A stretch of DNA of 30,508 nt from Parvibacillus sp035426385. GTDB taxonomy: Bacteria > Bacteroidota > Bacteroidia > Chitinophagales > Saprospiraceae. The notes under the pieces were generated by a model that did not search any database, was not told the origin of the DNA, and saw only the letters and a program-made list of their open reading frames with translations. Made by a program: the position numbers and the translations under genes. Below are positions 24,271-30,508 of the stretch, piece by piece. Where the stretch lies: NCBI GenBank assembly GCA_035426385.1, contig DAOLZQ010000036.1:1-30508 (forward strand), in the 5' to 3' direction. Each line of letters begins with the position of its first letter. Position 1 is the first letter of the stretch.

Positions 24271-24573
24271 TTAGAATTCTGAAATTTTCTGGTGAGCGCC
24301 GTGGAAGGGTACCATTGTCAAAACGGAGCAAGCATGTGTTTCCATTAAATCAATGACGCCATCTTTGTCAGTATCAGCTTCAGGTGGAGGAAGAAGATCT
24401 TTTCCAAAAAGGATAAGTTCAGTCCGGTGTAGTTTCAGACCTTTCTTTAGAGCTTCTTGGGCATGATCTACAAGAGCAAAAATAAGCCAGCCTTCTTTTT
24501 CGATTTGACTGACCATTTTACTTAATGTATCAGCTACTGTAAAGTCGCTCACTGTTACCTTTAGACCTTTCAT
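24271..24573 (-). CDS. Truncated DUF302-like protein with an EF-hand-like tail
   Basis: 100 residues, no signal peptide. Residues 8-58 (FTVADTLSKMVSQIEKEGW, then ALVDHAQEALKKGLKL and RTELILFGK) match the first half of DUF302/TT1751-type proteins, which usually continue with a G-x-P-L-M segment and a second half. Here the second half is absent. Instead residues 62-100 carry DTDKDGVIDLMET, a DxDxDG calcium-loop-like motif, and VLTMVPFHGAH, unlike any DUF302 protein I know. I read the other two frames of the tail and found no DUF302-like continuation, so a simple frameshift does not explain it. It is either a chimera or a lineage-specific form. It stands upstream of DUF4142 with a 116-bp gap. 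Confidence 0.65.
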   Translation of the reverse strand: MKGLKVTVSDFTVADTLSKMVSQIEKEGWLIFALVDHAQEALKKGLKLHRTELILFGKDLLPPPEADTDKDGVIDLMETHACSVLTMVPFHGAHQKISEF

Positions 24574-25192
24574 GTCTAAAAAAAATATTTAACTAATTTA
24601 TAGAGCACCTTAAAAAGACTTTTCTTCTTAAGAACCGCTGTATTTTATGCACTTTTGCTTTGTATTGTAGTGTGGTATATTCTCTTAAAAAAAGGACATG
24701 TTTTCCCCAACGGCAATTGTTGTCAAACACAAGAGAATCGTCGCTTTTGGAATAAAGCTAGCGAGAAGAATATAAGACATTTCAATCAGGAAGCATCTCT
24801 CAGGATGTTGCCTTGTTTTAGTTAACAACGATGTCAAATACTTGTTTACAAGATTGCTTGATTATTTTTCATATTAATTTACATGAATAATAATTATTTT
24901 GATCTAAGTATTACACACTATAGGAGAAGGGTTAAATAAAGAGTATTACCTCCTCTCCTCATTTGGTTTTCTATTCACTTTACGGGAAATGAGTTTACAG
25001 AGAATGACCAACTATTTTAAAGTAAATTTCTGTTTAAGTGGCGACTTTTAGATGAAATACGGCAAATAATATCCTTCTAACCCAGTCGATTCACAAGAAT
25101 ATTGCGTTTCTTTTGATATTATTTCAAGAGACATCCATGTCTGCGGAGATTCTTACAAATCGCATTTAGGCCAGTCTTGTGTCAGAAAAGAG
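24574..25192 (-). other. 619-bp gene-free AT-rich stretch
   Basis: No plausible ORF on either strand. Two structures stand out: a GA-rich arm GGAGAAGGG (24923-24931) opposite CCTCCTCTCC (24949-24958), and a near-palindrome AGACAT-CC-ATGTCT (25129-25142) 51 bp beyond the SPFH stop. The promoter of the DUF302-like gene must lie here; no exact TAnnTTTG was found. Confidence 0.5.
24923..24958. repeat. Purine-rich inverted repeat in the long intergenic gap
   Basis: GGAGAAGGG (24923-24931) can pair with CCTCCTCTCC (24949-24958) with one mismatch and one G-T pair, around a loop of about 17 bases. The minus strand of the right arm reads GGAGAGGAGG, which resembles a ribosome site but has no ORF after it. 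Confidence 0.3.
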
Positions 25193-26104
25193 TTAATAAC
25201 GGATTGATGTACTTTCCTTGTCATTGTCGTCTCTATTCTTTTTCACCGGTACTGGAAGTACACCCGCCATTTCACTGATGATATTAATCAGCTCAGATCC
25301 CGATGGAACAACTATTTTGGCATTAGAACTCAGTGCTTTTTCAACCGCTTCTAATTTTCTTAATAATTGTGCATTTCCTGTAAAGTACTCGTCTGCAGCC
25401 ACATTCACTAATTGTATAGCTTCAGCTTCTCCCTCAGCGTGCAACACTTTAGCTCGTTTATAGCCTTCGGCTTCTTTTATCTTAGCTCTTTTCACACCAT
25501 CTGCTACTGTTTCAGCTGCAGTAGCATAGTCTATAGCCGCTATCTTTTCATTTTCCGCCTTGACTACTTTATTCATAGTTTCCTGCACATCATGTGGTGG
25601 ATCTATTTGCTTCAATTCAGTACGCACTATTACAATCCCCCAACTGGAAGTTTCGTTTTTCAGAGTATTATGTAGCTCCGCATTGATCTTTCCTCTTTCA
25701 CTATTGGCTGAACGTAAAGTAAGTGTGCCGATAATATTTCTCAGAGTAGTACGTGCAAGATTTACAATCTGCCATCTATAATCATTTACATTGTACAAAG
25801 AGGCTTTTACATTTTCTTCTCCTTGTATCACCCTAAAATAAATTTGTGCATCTACACTTGCGTTCAGGTTATCATTTGTAATAATCTCTTGCGGCTGAGC
25901 ATCTACCATTTGCTCGGTAATATTTACAATGTACATCTTATCTATAAAGGGTACAATCCAATGAAATCCGGGATTGGCAAACTTGTGGTATTTACCCAAT
26001 CGTTCAATTAATCCTCTGTGTGTAGGTCTGACGATCTTGATTCCGGCAAAAAAAAGTAGTATTATAGCTCCTCCAATGAGATATGGTAAGGTTTGTGGAT
26101 TCAT
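25193..26104 (-). CDS. SPFH/Band 7 membrane protein (stomatin/paraslipin type)
   Basis: 303 residues: an N-terminal membrane helix (about 8-24), the Band 7/SPFH domain (about 25-190; GLIERLGKYHKFANPGFHW at 31-49), an Ala/Glu-rich coiled coil (about 180-250; EAEGYKRAKVLHAEGEAEA) that drives oligomerisation, and a polar tail. The hallmark NLARTTLRNIIGTLTL (114-129) is present. Such proteins form large rings that organise membrane microdomains and protein quality control. No NfeD partner adjoins it, unlike many bacterial stomatins. An 8-bp perfect inverted repeat lies 70 bp before the start. It is separated on both sides by gaps, so it is probably a single-gene unit. Confidence 0.93.
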   Translation of the reverse strand: MNPQTLPYLIGGAIILLFFAGIKIVRPTHRGLIERLGKYHKFANPGFHWIVPFIDKMYIVNITEQMVDAQPQEIITNDNLNASVDAQIYFRVIQGEENVKASLYNVNDYRWQIVNLARTTLRNIIGTLTLRSANSERGKINAELHNTLKNETSSWGIVIVRTELKQIDPPHDVQETMNKVVKAENEKIAAIDYATAAETVADGVKRAKIKEAEGYKRAKVLHAEGEAEAIQLVNVAADEYFTGNAQLLRKLEAVEKALSSNAKIVVPSGSELINIISEMAGVLPVPVKKNRDDNDKESTSIRY

Positions 26105-26173
26105 TTTTGTATATTTTTTTAAATTTTTATTATCAGCAAAACTTACTGAATTCCGCTAAAGTAATTAATTTTT

Positions 26174-26196
26174 GGCATTTATTTTTGTTAAATGCC
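26174..26196. repeat. Perfect 8-bp inverted repeat in the SPFH leader
   Basis: GGCATTTA (26174-26181) and TAAATGCC (26189-26196) are perfect arms around a 7-base centre. On the minus strand the hairpin is followed by AAAAATTAATTAC, not a T-run, so it is not a classical terminator. It is 70 bp before the SPFH ATG; a regulator operator or mRNA 5' hairpin is possible. Confidence 0.45.
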
Positions 26197-26343
26197 TCAT
26201 ACTGCTAATCGTTAATCTTATTTCCTTTTAATTGTCTTCAAATCCCCTATCTCAGGGTGATGTCGAGCTTCTGCGTTCACCTTATTATATTCTAAGAAAA
26301 GGAATCTTTCAATAACTGTGAGGATAAATATGTTGGTAGGATG

Positions 26344-26655
26344 TTATTTATTCACCTTCTCGTCCAATGCTTTTATCATTTCATTGGTAATGCTACTGCT
26401 GGAAATGCCATATCCATTTATCAGGATACCTTTTAGATTGTGCTTTTGAGATGAAATAGCGTACAGGATTGCTTCGTCGCTCGGATCGGAAGGCCCTTCA
26501 AATCGATAATGCTTATCCACCACAAACTCATCGGGAAATATTTGAAGGCTACTATCACTACATATCAGGCAATTCTCTTTTAGATTGAAATCAATAGTAT
26601 ATCCCCTTTCTTTTAGTAAATTAGAAACTTCTGAGAGTGTCGTCATGAAATCCAT
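26344..26655 (-). CDS. Small conserved Bacteroidota protein (often labelled PRPP synthetase)
   Basis: 103 residues: MTTLSEVSNLLKERGYTIDFNL, then FVVDKHYRFEGPSDPSDEA and ILINGYGI. From memory this is a widespread small protein in Bacteroidota databases, commonly carrying the label phosphoribosylpyrophosphate synthetase. That label is not supported here: the protein is far too short, and no PRPP-binding motif is present. No signal or membrane segment. The conserved Cys pair near 29-32 (CLIC) and the DKHYRFEGPSDP core may matter. The first Met gives three extra residues (MDF); family members usually start at the MTTL Met. It lies 60 bp after the molybdopterin oxidoreductase and may share its transcript. 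Confidence 0.75.
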   Translation of the reverse strand: MDFMTTLSEVSNLLKERGYTIDFNLKENCLICSDSSLQIFPDEFVVDKHYRFEGPSDPSDEAILYAISSQKHNLKGILINGYGISSSSITNEMIKALDEKVNK

Positions 26656-26715
26656 ATTGAACTTTTTTAGTGTTAATTAAAGGGTTTAAATGAATTTTTT
26701 ATAAGCGAATTATGG

Positions 26716-28386
26716 CTAACTGTCAGCCAGTAAATCAAAGTATTCATCATCCTCATTGGTGCCTCCCTGACCTTTACCCAGATCTTTCGGTGACAGTACA
26801 AATTCAATAGAGCTAACCCATTTGACCATCTTATAGCCCAGTTGATTTTCAATTCTCAAGCGCAAGGGCGCTCCATGCTCTAGCGGTAAAGACTCATAAT
26901 TCATTTCCCAAGCAAGTATGGACCCGGGGTTCATACAGTTATTAAGCGTATGTGTATCGTAATATGTTCCTCCATACAATCCTTCGCCAAATGAAAAGAA
27001 AGCAACTGTAGTGGCTTCGGGCAGCGGACTGACCAGATCTATAATATTGCTCAATGATATGCCTCCCCACTCAGCTATACCGGACCATCCCTGGATGCAG
27101 TGGTGCATGGTAATGTTCTGCTCTTTTCCCATTTCTTTCAGCTCAGTCAATGATAGCTCGATGGGATTTTCTACTAATCCCGTTATCTTAAGTTTGTAAT
27201 CTTCAAAATTGTTTTCCGCCATCTTTCTCCATTTAGCTGAGTCAGGCATTTTTCCATTCAACCAGAAGTAGGGGGAAATATCTTTTTTCTGGTAGTATGC
27301 TTTAGGCTTAAAGCGATTGATAGTAAGCCTCCAGAGCCTTCCATTAATTGAGGCCTGCAAGGACTGAAGAGCTCGGGGCTTGTTCCAGGAGAGCCAATGT
27401 GCCATAAAAGCAAAGCCAATAGTAGCCAGGATGATACCAATACCTATATATAGTCCGGTGTGGCTGACCGCATCATCAGTGCCCATGATGATGTGATTCA
27501 TATTTCTAACCAAGCCAGTAGCGGCTATCAGAGTTACGTGAATAATTACAAAGAGAACAAAGGCAACCATCACCAGAAAGTGAATGGAACGGGCACTCTG
27601 CCGATTGCCGAAAAGTCTGGGATACCAGTGAAAGCGGTTTTCTATAGCCGGTGACATGGCCAACCCTGTCAACATCGCTACTGGTGCTAATATGAATATC
27701 ACGCCAAAATAGGTGAGCTGCTGTAGTGGATTGTAATGATAGAATCCATTGGGTTCGGCCGGAAAGTGGAAAGTAGCATAGTGAACAAATGCATTCCAGG
27801 CATCAGGAATAATCTGCCAGGAGTCGGGTACTACCCGCTTCCACTGGTCGGTATATAGTAGGAGGAAGATAAAAACAGCTCCGTTCAAAAGAAAGAAAGG
27901 TACAGTGAGGAAATGCCAGACCCGGGCAATACCGATGGTGTGGCGGTATCCGGGCAACCCCACTGCAGGGCTAAGATAGCGGGAATCCTCCTTCGCTGTC
28001 CAGAGCTTATTCTTAGGAACTTTTATCGGTGTAAATCTGATCCATTCTGTCTCTGGAGCACAACTATTATTCCAGTAAAGGCGAGGATGATCATATAGAA
28101 TGGACAGCCCACTTCTGATGATCAATATCAGAAAGAAGAAATTGATCCAGTGACTATATATGATCCAGATGGGAAAGCCGGAGGGATCTGCGCTATTCAC
28201 CGAGATTATAGCAGGAGAAGGATCGGCGGGCATTCCAAATAGCAAGTATTGTATCCATGCAGCACCGATAGCACCCAGCATCACAACCAATATGGTGATC
28301 TTTATGTATCGCTTCAATCCGATATAAGCACTCCTATCTGCCGGATAATGAACTGACTTTTCCTTTGGCGTAAAATGTGGTCTCAT
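26716..28386 (-). CDS. Haem-b membrane domain fused to a YedY/sulfite-oxidase-type molybdopterin domain
   Basis: 556 residues. The N-terminal 340 form six membrane helices (about 28-50, 72-97, 156-178, 223-246, 267-290, 309-331) like b561/hydrogenase cytochrome b. They carry candidate haem histidines His79, His158, His269 and His283. The C-terminal part (about 365-540) is an oxidoreductase molybdopterin-binding domain with MHHCIQGWSGIAEWGG (427-442), Cys430 being the likely Mo ligand. MsrP/YedY uses a separate haem protein MsrQ; here both functions share one chain. There is no Tat signal. Basic residues before helix 1 and after helix 6 (RLWRLTINRFKPK) put both ends in the cytoplasm by the positive-inside rule, unlike periplasmic MsrP. 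The substrate is unknown. An alternative with an odd helix count cannot be excluded. Confidence 0.88.
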   Translation of the reverse strand: MRPHFTPKEKSVHYPADRSAYIGLKRYIKITILVVMLGAIGAAWIQYLLFGMPADPSPAIISVNSADPSGFPIWIIYSHWINFFFLILIIRSGLSILYDHPRLYWNNSCAPETEWIRFTPIKVPKNKLWTAKEDSRYLSPAVGLPGYRHTIGIARVWHFLTVPFFLLNGAVFIFLLLYTDQWKRVVPDSWQIIPDAWNAFVHYATFHFPAEPNGFYHYNPLQQLTYFGVIFILAPVAMLTGLAMSPAIENRFHWYPRLFGNRQSARSIHFLVMVAFVLFVIIHVTLIAATGLVRNMNHIIMGTDDAVSHTGLYIGIGIILATIGFAFMAHWLSWNKPRALQSLQASINGRLWRLTINRFKPKAYYQKKDISPYFWLNGKMPDSAKWRKMAENNFEDYKLKITGLVENPIELSLTELKEMGKEQNITMHHCIQGWSGIAEWGGISLSNIIDLVSPLPEATTVAFFSFGEGLYGGTYYDTHTLNNCMNPGSILAWEMNYESLPLEHGAPLRLRIENQLGYKMVKWVSSIEFVLSPKDLGKGQGGTNEDDEYFDLLADS

Positions 28387-28598
28387 GTGGAGACAATTCT
28401 GTACATAGAGAGTAAACTACCAGGATAATATTATTGTTTTGGTAGGTTAAATTAAGAAAATCAAGATGAGGCTGTTCGGGTGTTTGATTCATTTGGGTGT
28501 TTTTCAAAAGAACCTTTTTATGATTACTGCACCAACGGTGAGCCACGCGGACAGCTTACGAGAACAAAATTACTCATTGATTTAAATTATTTTTAGAA

Positions 28599-28632
28599 TG
28601 TCCACACCCTAAGCTACCTCCAAAGGTGGACA
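28599..28632. repeat. 7-bp inverted repeat upstream of the molybdopterin oxidoreductase
   Basis: TGTCCAC and GTGGACA are perfect arms around a 20-base loop that itself contains ACCT...AGGT overlapping the second arm. It sits just upstream (minus strand) of the TAATTTTG box, so it could be a regulator site or a structured end of the preceding transcript; no T-run follows. Confidence 0.35.
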
Positions 28633-28757
28633 TCGGTTAGGTATTTCAGCCGACACTATTTTTATTTGTGCTTCATAGTTTCGAGAGTGAGCGATTTGGG
28701 ATCAGCTCTTAAGAGTTACAATTGGTGTAATAAAACAGTTGTAATTAATAAATGTGA

Positions 28758-28792
28758 CCGACAGGTTCAGACGCTCATAATTGGTTTGTCGG
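28758..28792. repeat. 6-bp inverted repeat downstream of the VOC gene
   Basis: CCGACA (28758-28763) and TGTCGG (28787-28792) face each other across 23 bases, about 117 bp after the VOC stop. On the minus strand it could form a hairpin ending the cupin-VOC transcript, but there is no T-run. Confidence 0.3.
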
Positions 28793-28908
28793 CCGTTTAA
28801 ATAAAGTAATTACACACGGATTTAATCATTTGTTGAACTATCAAGCAATATTTTGTGGCCACGGTAAGGCACCTAGAACAACAGTGTATAGAGGTTTAGT
28901 CATTTCTC

Positions 28909-29913
28909 TTAGTCAGTGGGTTCCCATAGTTCGATCTTGTTTCCTTCTTCGTCCATGAGGTGGATAAACTTGCCATAATCATAGGTCTCCATTTCATCTG
29001 TAAACGAGACTCCTTGTGTTTTTAATTTCTCGATCAATGCCTCCAAGTTTTCTACGCGGTAATTGATCATAAATTCCTTTGTAGAGGGTTCAAAATATTT
29101 TGAGGACTCGGCAAAAGGGCTCCATTGTGTCGATCCCTTTTTTGTGGGATCTGCCTCAGCTCGCCACTCGAAGGAAGCACCATAATCATTGGTGTCTATA
29201 CCCAGATGTGATTTGTACCATTCTTTCATTTTATCGGGATCTTTACACTTGAAGAAGATGCCGCCGATGCCTGTTACTTTTGCCATAGGTTTAGTGTTAT
29301 TATTTGTTATAATATTTGAGTTGCCACTTAGTGAATAGAAGTCTTCGGTCATCAGAATACTTTCAAATTTATCATCCCGGTAAGTAAATAAAAAAGCCCC
29401 ACCCCAAATGGTCCCGGGATATTGAATAATTTGATTTGTTTCTGATTTTAGGGCAGCATTACTGATGCTATCTATTGCAGATGCAATTGGCATCCAGCGA
29501 TATGCTCTGCCGTCTTCCTTAGGTTGGATAATTGTTCCACTCAGGTATTTTGCAGTGTAGTGGGTTCGGTAAGAAACTTCCCTATGATCCGGAAGCCCTA
29601 CAAATTGGTAAGTATATACTCCCGCCAGCCTTTCAACTAGCAACGAAATACCAATTGATTTAGCTAAACCCTCGAAACCTTCTTTTAAAGACTGATTCTC
29701 GTTTGAACGGAGAGCCGGAGTCATCCATCCTGCTATTCCTTTTTCTAATAAGATATCATTCTCATCATTGAAAATGATGAGTCGCTGGATGGTATAATTG
29801 TCTGCCTTTTTAATAGCTATTTGTCCTGTGACAGATGAAGACGTAACCTGTGAAGAGACGAAATGGGTCGTAGCTATTGAAAAGAGAAGGGTCAAAAATT
29901 GCTTCATGAGCAA
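28909..29913 (-). CDS. Exported Nudix-like/VOC (glyoxalase-type) fusion protein
   Basis: 334 residues in three parts. A Sec-type signal (1-21) ends near FVSSQ. Residues about 40-195 look like a Nudix fold (QRLIIFNDENDILLEKG, W-x-x-P-A-L, KSIGI), but the Nudix box is degenerate: the expected RExxEE reads EGFEGLAK, so pyrophosphohydrolase activity is unlikely. Residues 211-332 are a VOC/glyoxalase domain (VTGIGGIFFKCKDPDKMKEW, Y-K-x-x-LGI, and the terminal GNKIELWEP with a metal-type Glu). An Asn-rich linker (NSNIITNNNTK) joins them. Met210 could be an internal start for a cytosolic VOC protein (codon 29286-29284). It starts 26 bp after the cupin gene, which is also exported. Substrate unknown. 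Confidence 0.8.
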   Translation of the reverse strand: MLMKQFLTLLFSIATTHFVSSQVTSSSVTGQIAIKKADNYTIQRLIIFNDENDILLEKGIAGWMTPALRSNENQSLKEGFEGLAKSIGISLLVERLAGVYTYQFVGLPDHREVSYRTHYTAKYLSGTIIQPKEDGRAYRWMPIASAIDSISNAALKSETNQIIQYPGTIWGGAFLFTYRDDKFESILMTEDFYSLSGNSNIITNNNTKPMAKVTGIGGIFFKCKDPDKMKEWYKSHLGIDTNDYGASFEWRAEADPTKKGSTQWSPFAESSKYFEPSTKEFMINYRVENLEALIEKLKTQGVSFTDEMETYDYGKFIHLMDEEGNKIELWEPTD

Positions 29914-29939
29914 GTGTTTATTTTTAGCAGGTTATGATT

Positions 29940-30500
29940 TTAATGCTTTAGTGGAGGTCCTACTACGGTCATTTCATGTTCGGCGAAAACTTTGGCTATT
30001 TCTTCTTTGGGAGGTGGTGAGGTCCAACTATCTGTAACTTTGAAAAAGTCCTCCATCTTACCGGCAGGTAAATAGGAAACAATCATTTTACCCTGTCCAG
30101 AAAGTTGAATAAAGGCATGTGGCACATTTCTCGGTAGAAAAATGGTATCACCAGCAGTTAGCTTGTGGCGATCATCTCCAACCTGAAACAGATACCTTCC
30201 CTCTATCACATAAAACCATTCATCCTGCTTAGGATGGATGTGCAAGGGAGGGCCTCCATTTGGAGTGAGACCGGTTTGTTCAAATACTGCTAGGTCACCA
30301 TCAGTATCTTCACCTGAGATCTTGATGTCTAAAATATTGAGTGTAACGCCCTTCATTTTATAGTGCTTTCCAAAGCGGGCTTCACCGGCATTAACCTTAA
30401 ATCCCTTATTCGTCCTAAAGTGGGTGAAAGATTTCAGCTTGGCTAATGCAAGTACTGGAATAGCGGAGAGAGTTGACAGTATAAAAGTGGTACGGTTCAT
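29940..30500 (-). CDS. Exported single-domain cupin protein
   Basis: 186 residues. The N-terminus (MNRTTFILSTLSAIPVLALA) is a signal-like helix, Tat-like in outline but without twin arginines. A single cupin domain spans about 50-150. Motif 1, PPLHIHPKQDEWFYVIEG (84-101), provides His87, His89 and Glu94; motif 2, PRNVPHAF (123-130), provides His128, so the usual 3-His/1-Glu metal site is complete. Such proteins often bind Mn, Fe or Ni and act as small-molecule dioxygenases, isomerases or sensors; the sequence does not say which. First of a likely two-gene unit with the Nudix-like/VOC protein. The start is 8 bp from the window edge, so the promoter is outside. Confidence 0.85.
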   Translation of the reverse strand: MNRTTFILSTLSAIPVLALAKLKSFTHFRTNKGFKVNAGEARFGKHYKMKGVTLNILDIKISGEDTDGDLAVFEQTGLTPNGGPPLHIHPKQDEWFYVIEGRYLFQVGDDRHKLTAGDTIFLPRNVPHAFIQLSGQGKMIVSYLPAGKMEDFFKVTDSWTSPPPKEEIAKVFAEHEMTVVGPPLKH

Positions 30501-30508
30501 AAGAAGGT

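Larger units (their letters stand above)
28387..28908 (-). other. 522-bp gene-free stretch with several inverted repeats
   Basis: I see no convincing gene; a 70-codon frame at 28334-28546 overlaps the oxidoreductase and looks like a shadow. Repeats: TGTCCAC (28599-28605) with GTGGACA (28626-28632); CCGACA (28758-28763) with TGTCGG (28787-28792); the 10-bp palindrome CTCTTAAGAG (28706-28715). On the minus strand TAATTTTG (28572-28565) fits the TAnnTTTG promoter box, about 180 bp before the oxidoreductase start, but without a clear -33 element. Confidence 0.45.

Noticed and set aside
24271..24573. Frameshift as the cause of the unusual DUF302 tail
   Set aside because: Neither other frame of the tail encodes the expected DUF302 second half, so a simple shift does not explain it.
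24574..25192. Hidden small gene or structured RNA in the longest gap
   Set aside because: Short ORFs here (for example 25 codons on the plus strand from 24699) have no motif or conserved look; structure is limited to two short repeats.
28334..28546. 70-codon minus-strand ORF overlapping the start of the molybdopterin oxidoreductase
   Set aside because: It overlaps the well-supported gene in another frame, has no recognisable motif, and its upstream half is ordinary intergenic sequence.
28599..28632. Molybdenum-cofactor riboswitch in the leader of the oxidoreductase
   Set aside because: Only one simple hairpin is visible, lacking the multi-helix core of the known riboswitch.

Overview
The window looks like a chromosomal segment of a Bacteroidota species (Chitinophagia/Cytophagia/Sphingobacteriia type). 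Pointers are a PD40-repeat lipoprotein with a short Bacteroidota-style lipobox signal, a small acidic protein whose C-terminus I recognise from that phylum, a DUF4142/cupredoxin pair, AT-rich leaders with no clear Shine-Dalgarno sequences, and a TAnnTTTG-like promoter element. Every gene I can support lies on the minus strand, so the window reads biologically from high to low coordinates. No rRNA, tRNA, CRISPR, insertion sequence or phage gene was seen.

Right part (30.5 to 25.2 kb): an exported cupin and an exported Nudix-like/VOC fusion protein sit together. Then follow a long gene-free gap, a six-helix haem-b/molybdopterin oxidoreductase fusion, a small conserved protein and a stomatin-type SPFH membrane protein.

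Middle part (24.6 to 20.2 kb): a truncated DUF302-like chimera, a DUF4142 exported protein with a type-1 copper lipoprotein 3 bp away (closed by a convincing intrinsic terminator), a HAD hydrolase, a medium-chain NADPH reductase, an acidic small protein and a RibD-type dihydrofolate-reductase-fold protein, probably followed by a second terminator.

Core (20.0 to 2.2 kb): rpiB, class I fructose-bisphosphate aldolase, transketolase, dps, a FAD/NAD(P)H reductase, egtB-egtD (ergothioneine), phosphoglucomutase and a giant 2900-residue cyclic beta-1,2-glucan synthase. The enzymes form a coherent theme. Phosphoglucomutase links glucose-6-phosphate and glucose-1-phosphate, the route towards UDP-glucose for the glucan synthase. 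Phosphorolysis by its GH94 domain would return glucose-1-phosphate. RpiB, transketolase and aldolase recycle the sugar phosphates. Dps, EgtB/EgtD, the reductase, the quinone/enal-type reductase and the copper protein point to oxidative, metal or desiccation stress. I read this as a stress-survival island joining envelope glucan synthesis to redox protection; this is inference from gene content.

Left end (2.1 to 0 kb): a PD40 lipoprotein, a 5'-truncated ORF abutting its stop codon, a two-helix membrane protein and a frameshifted remnant of a HepT-type toxin. This end looks like decaying accessory DNA.
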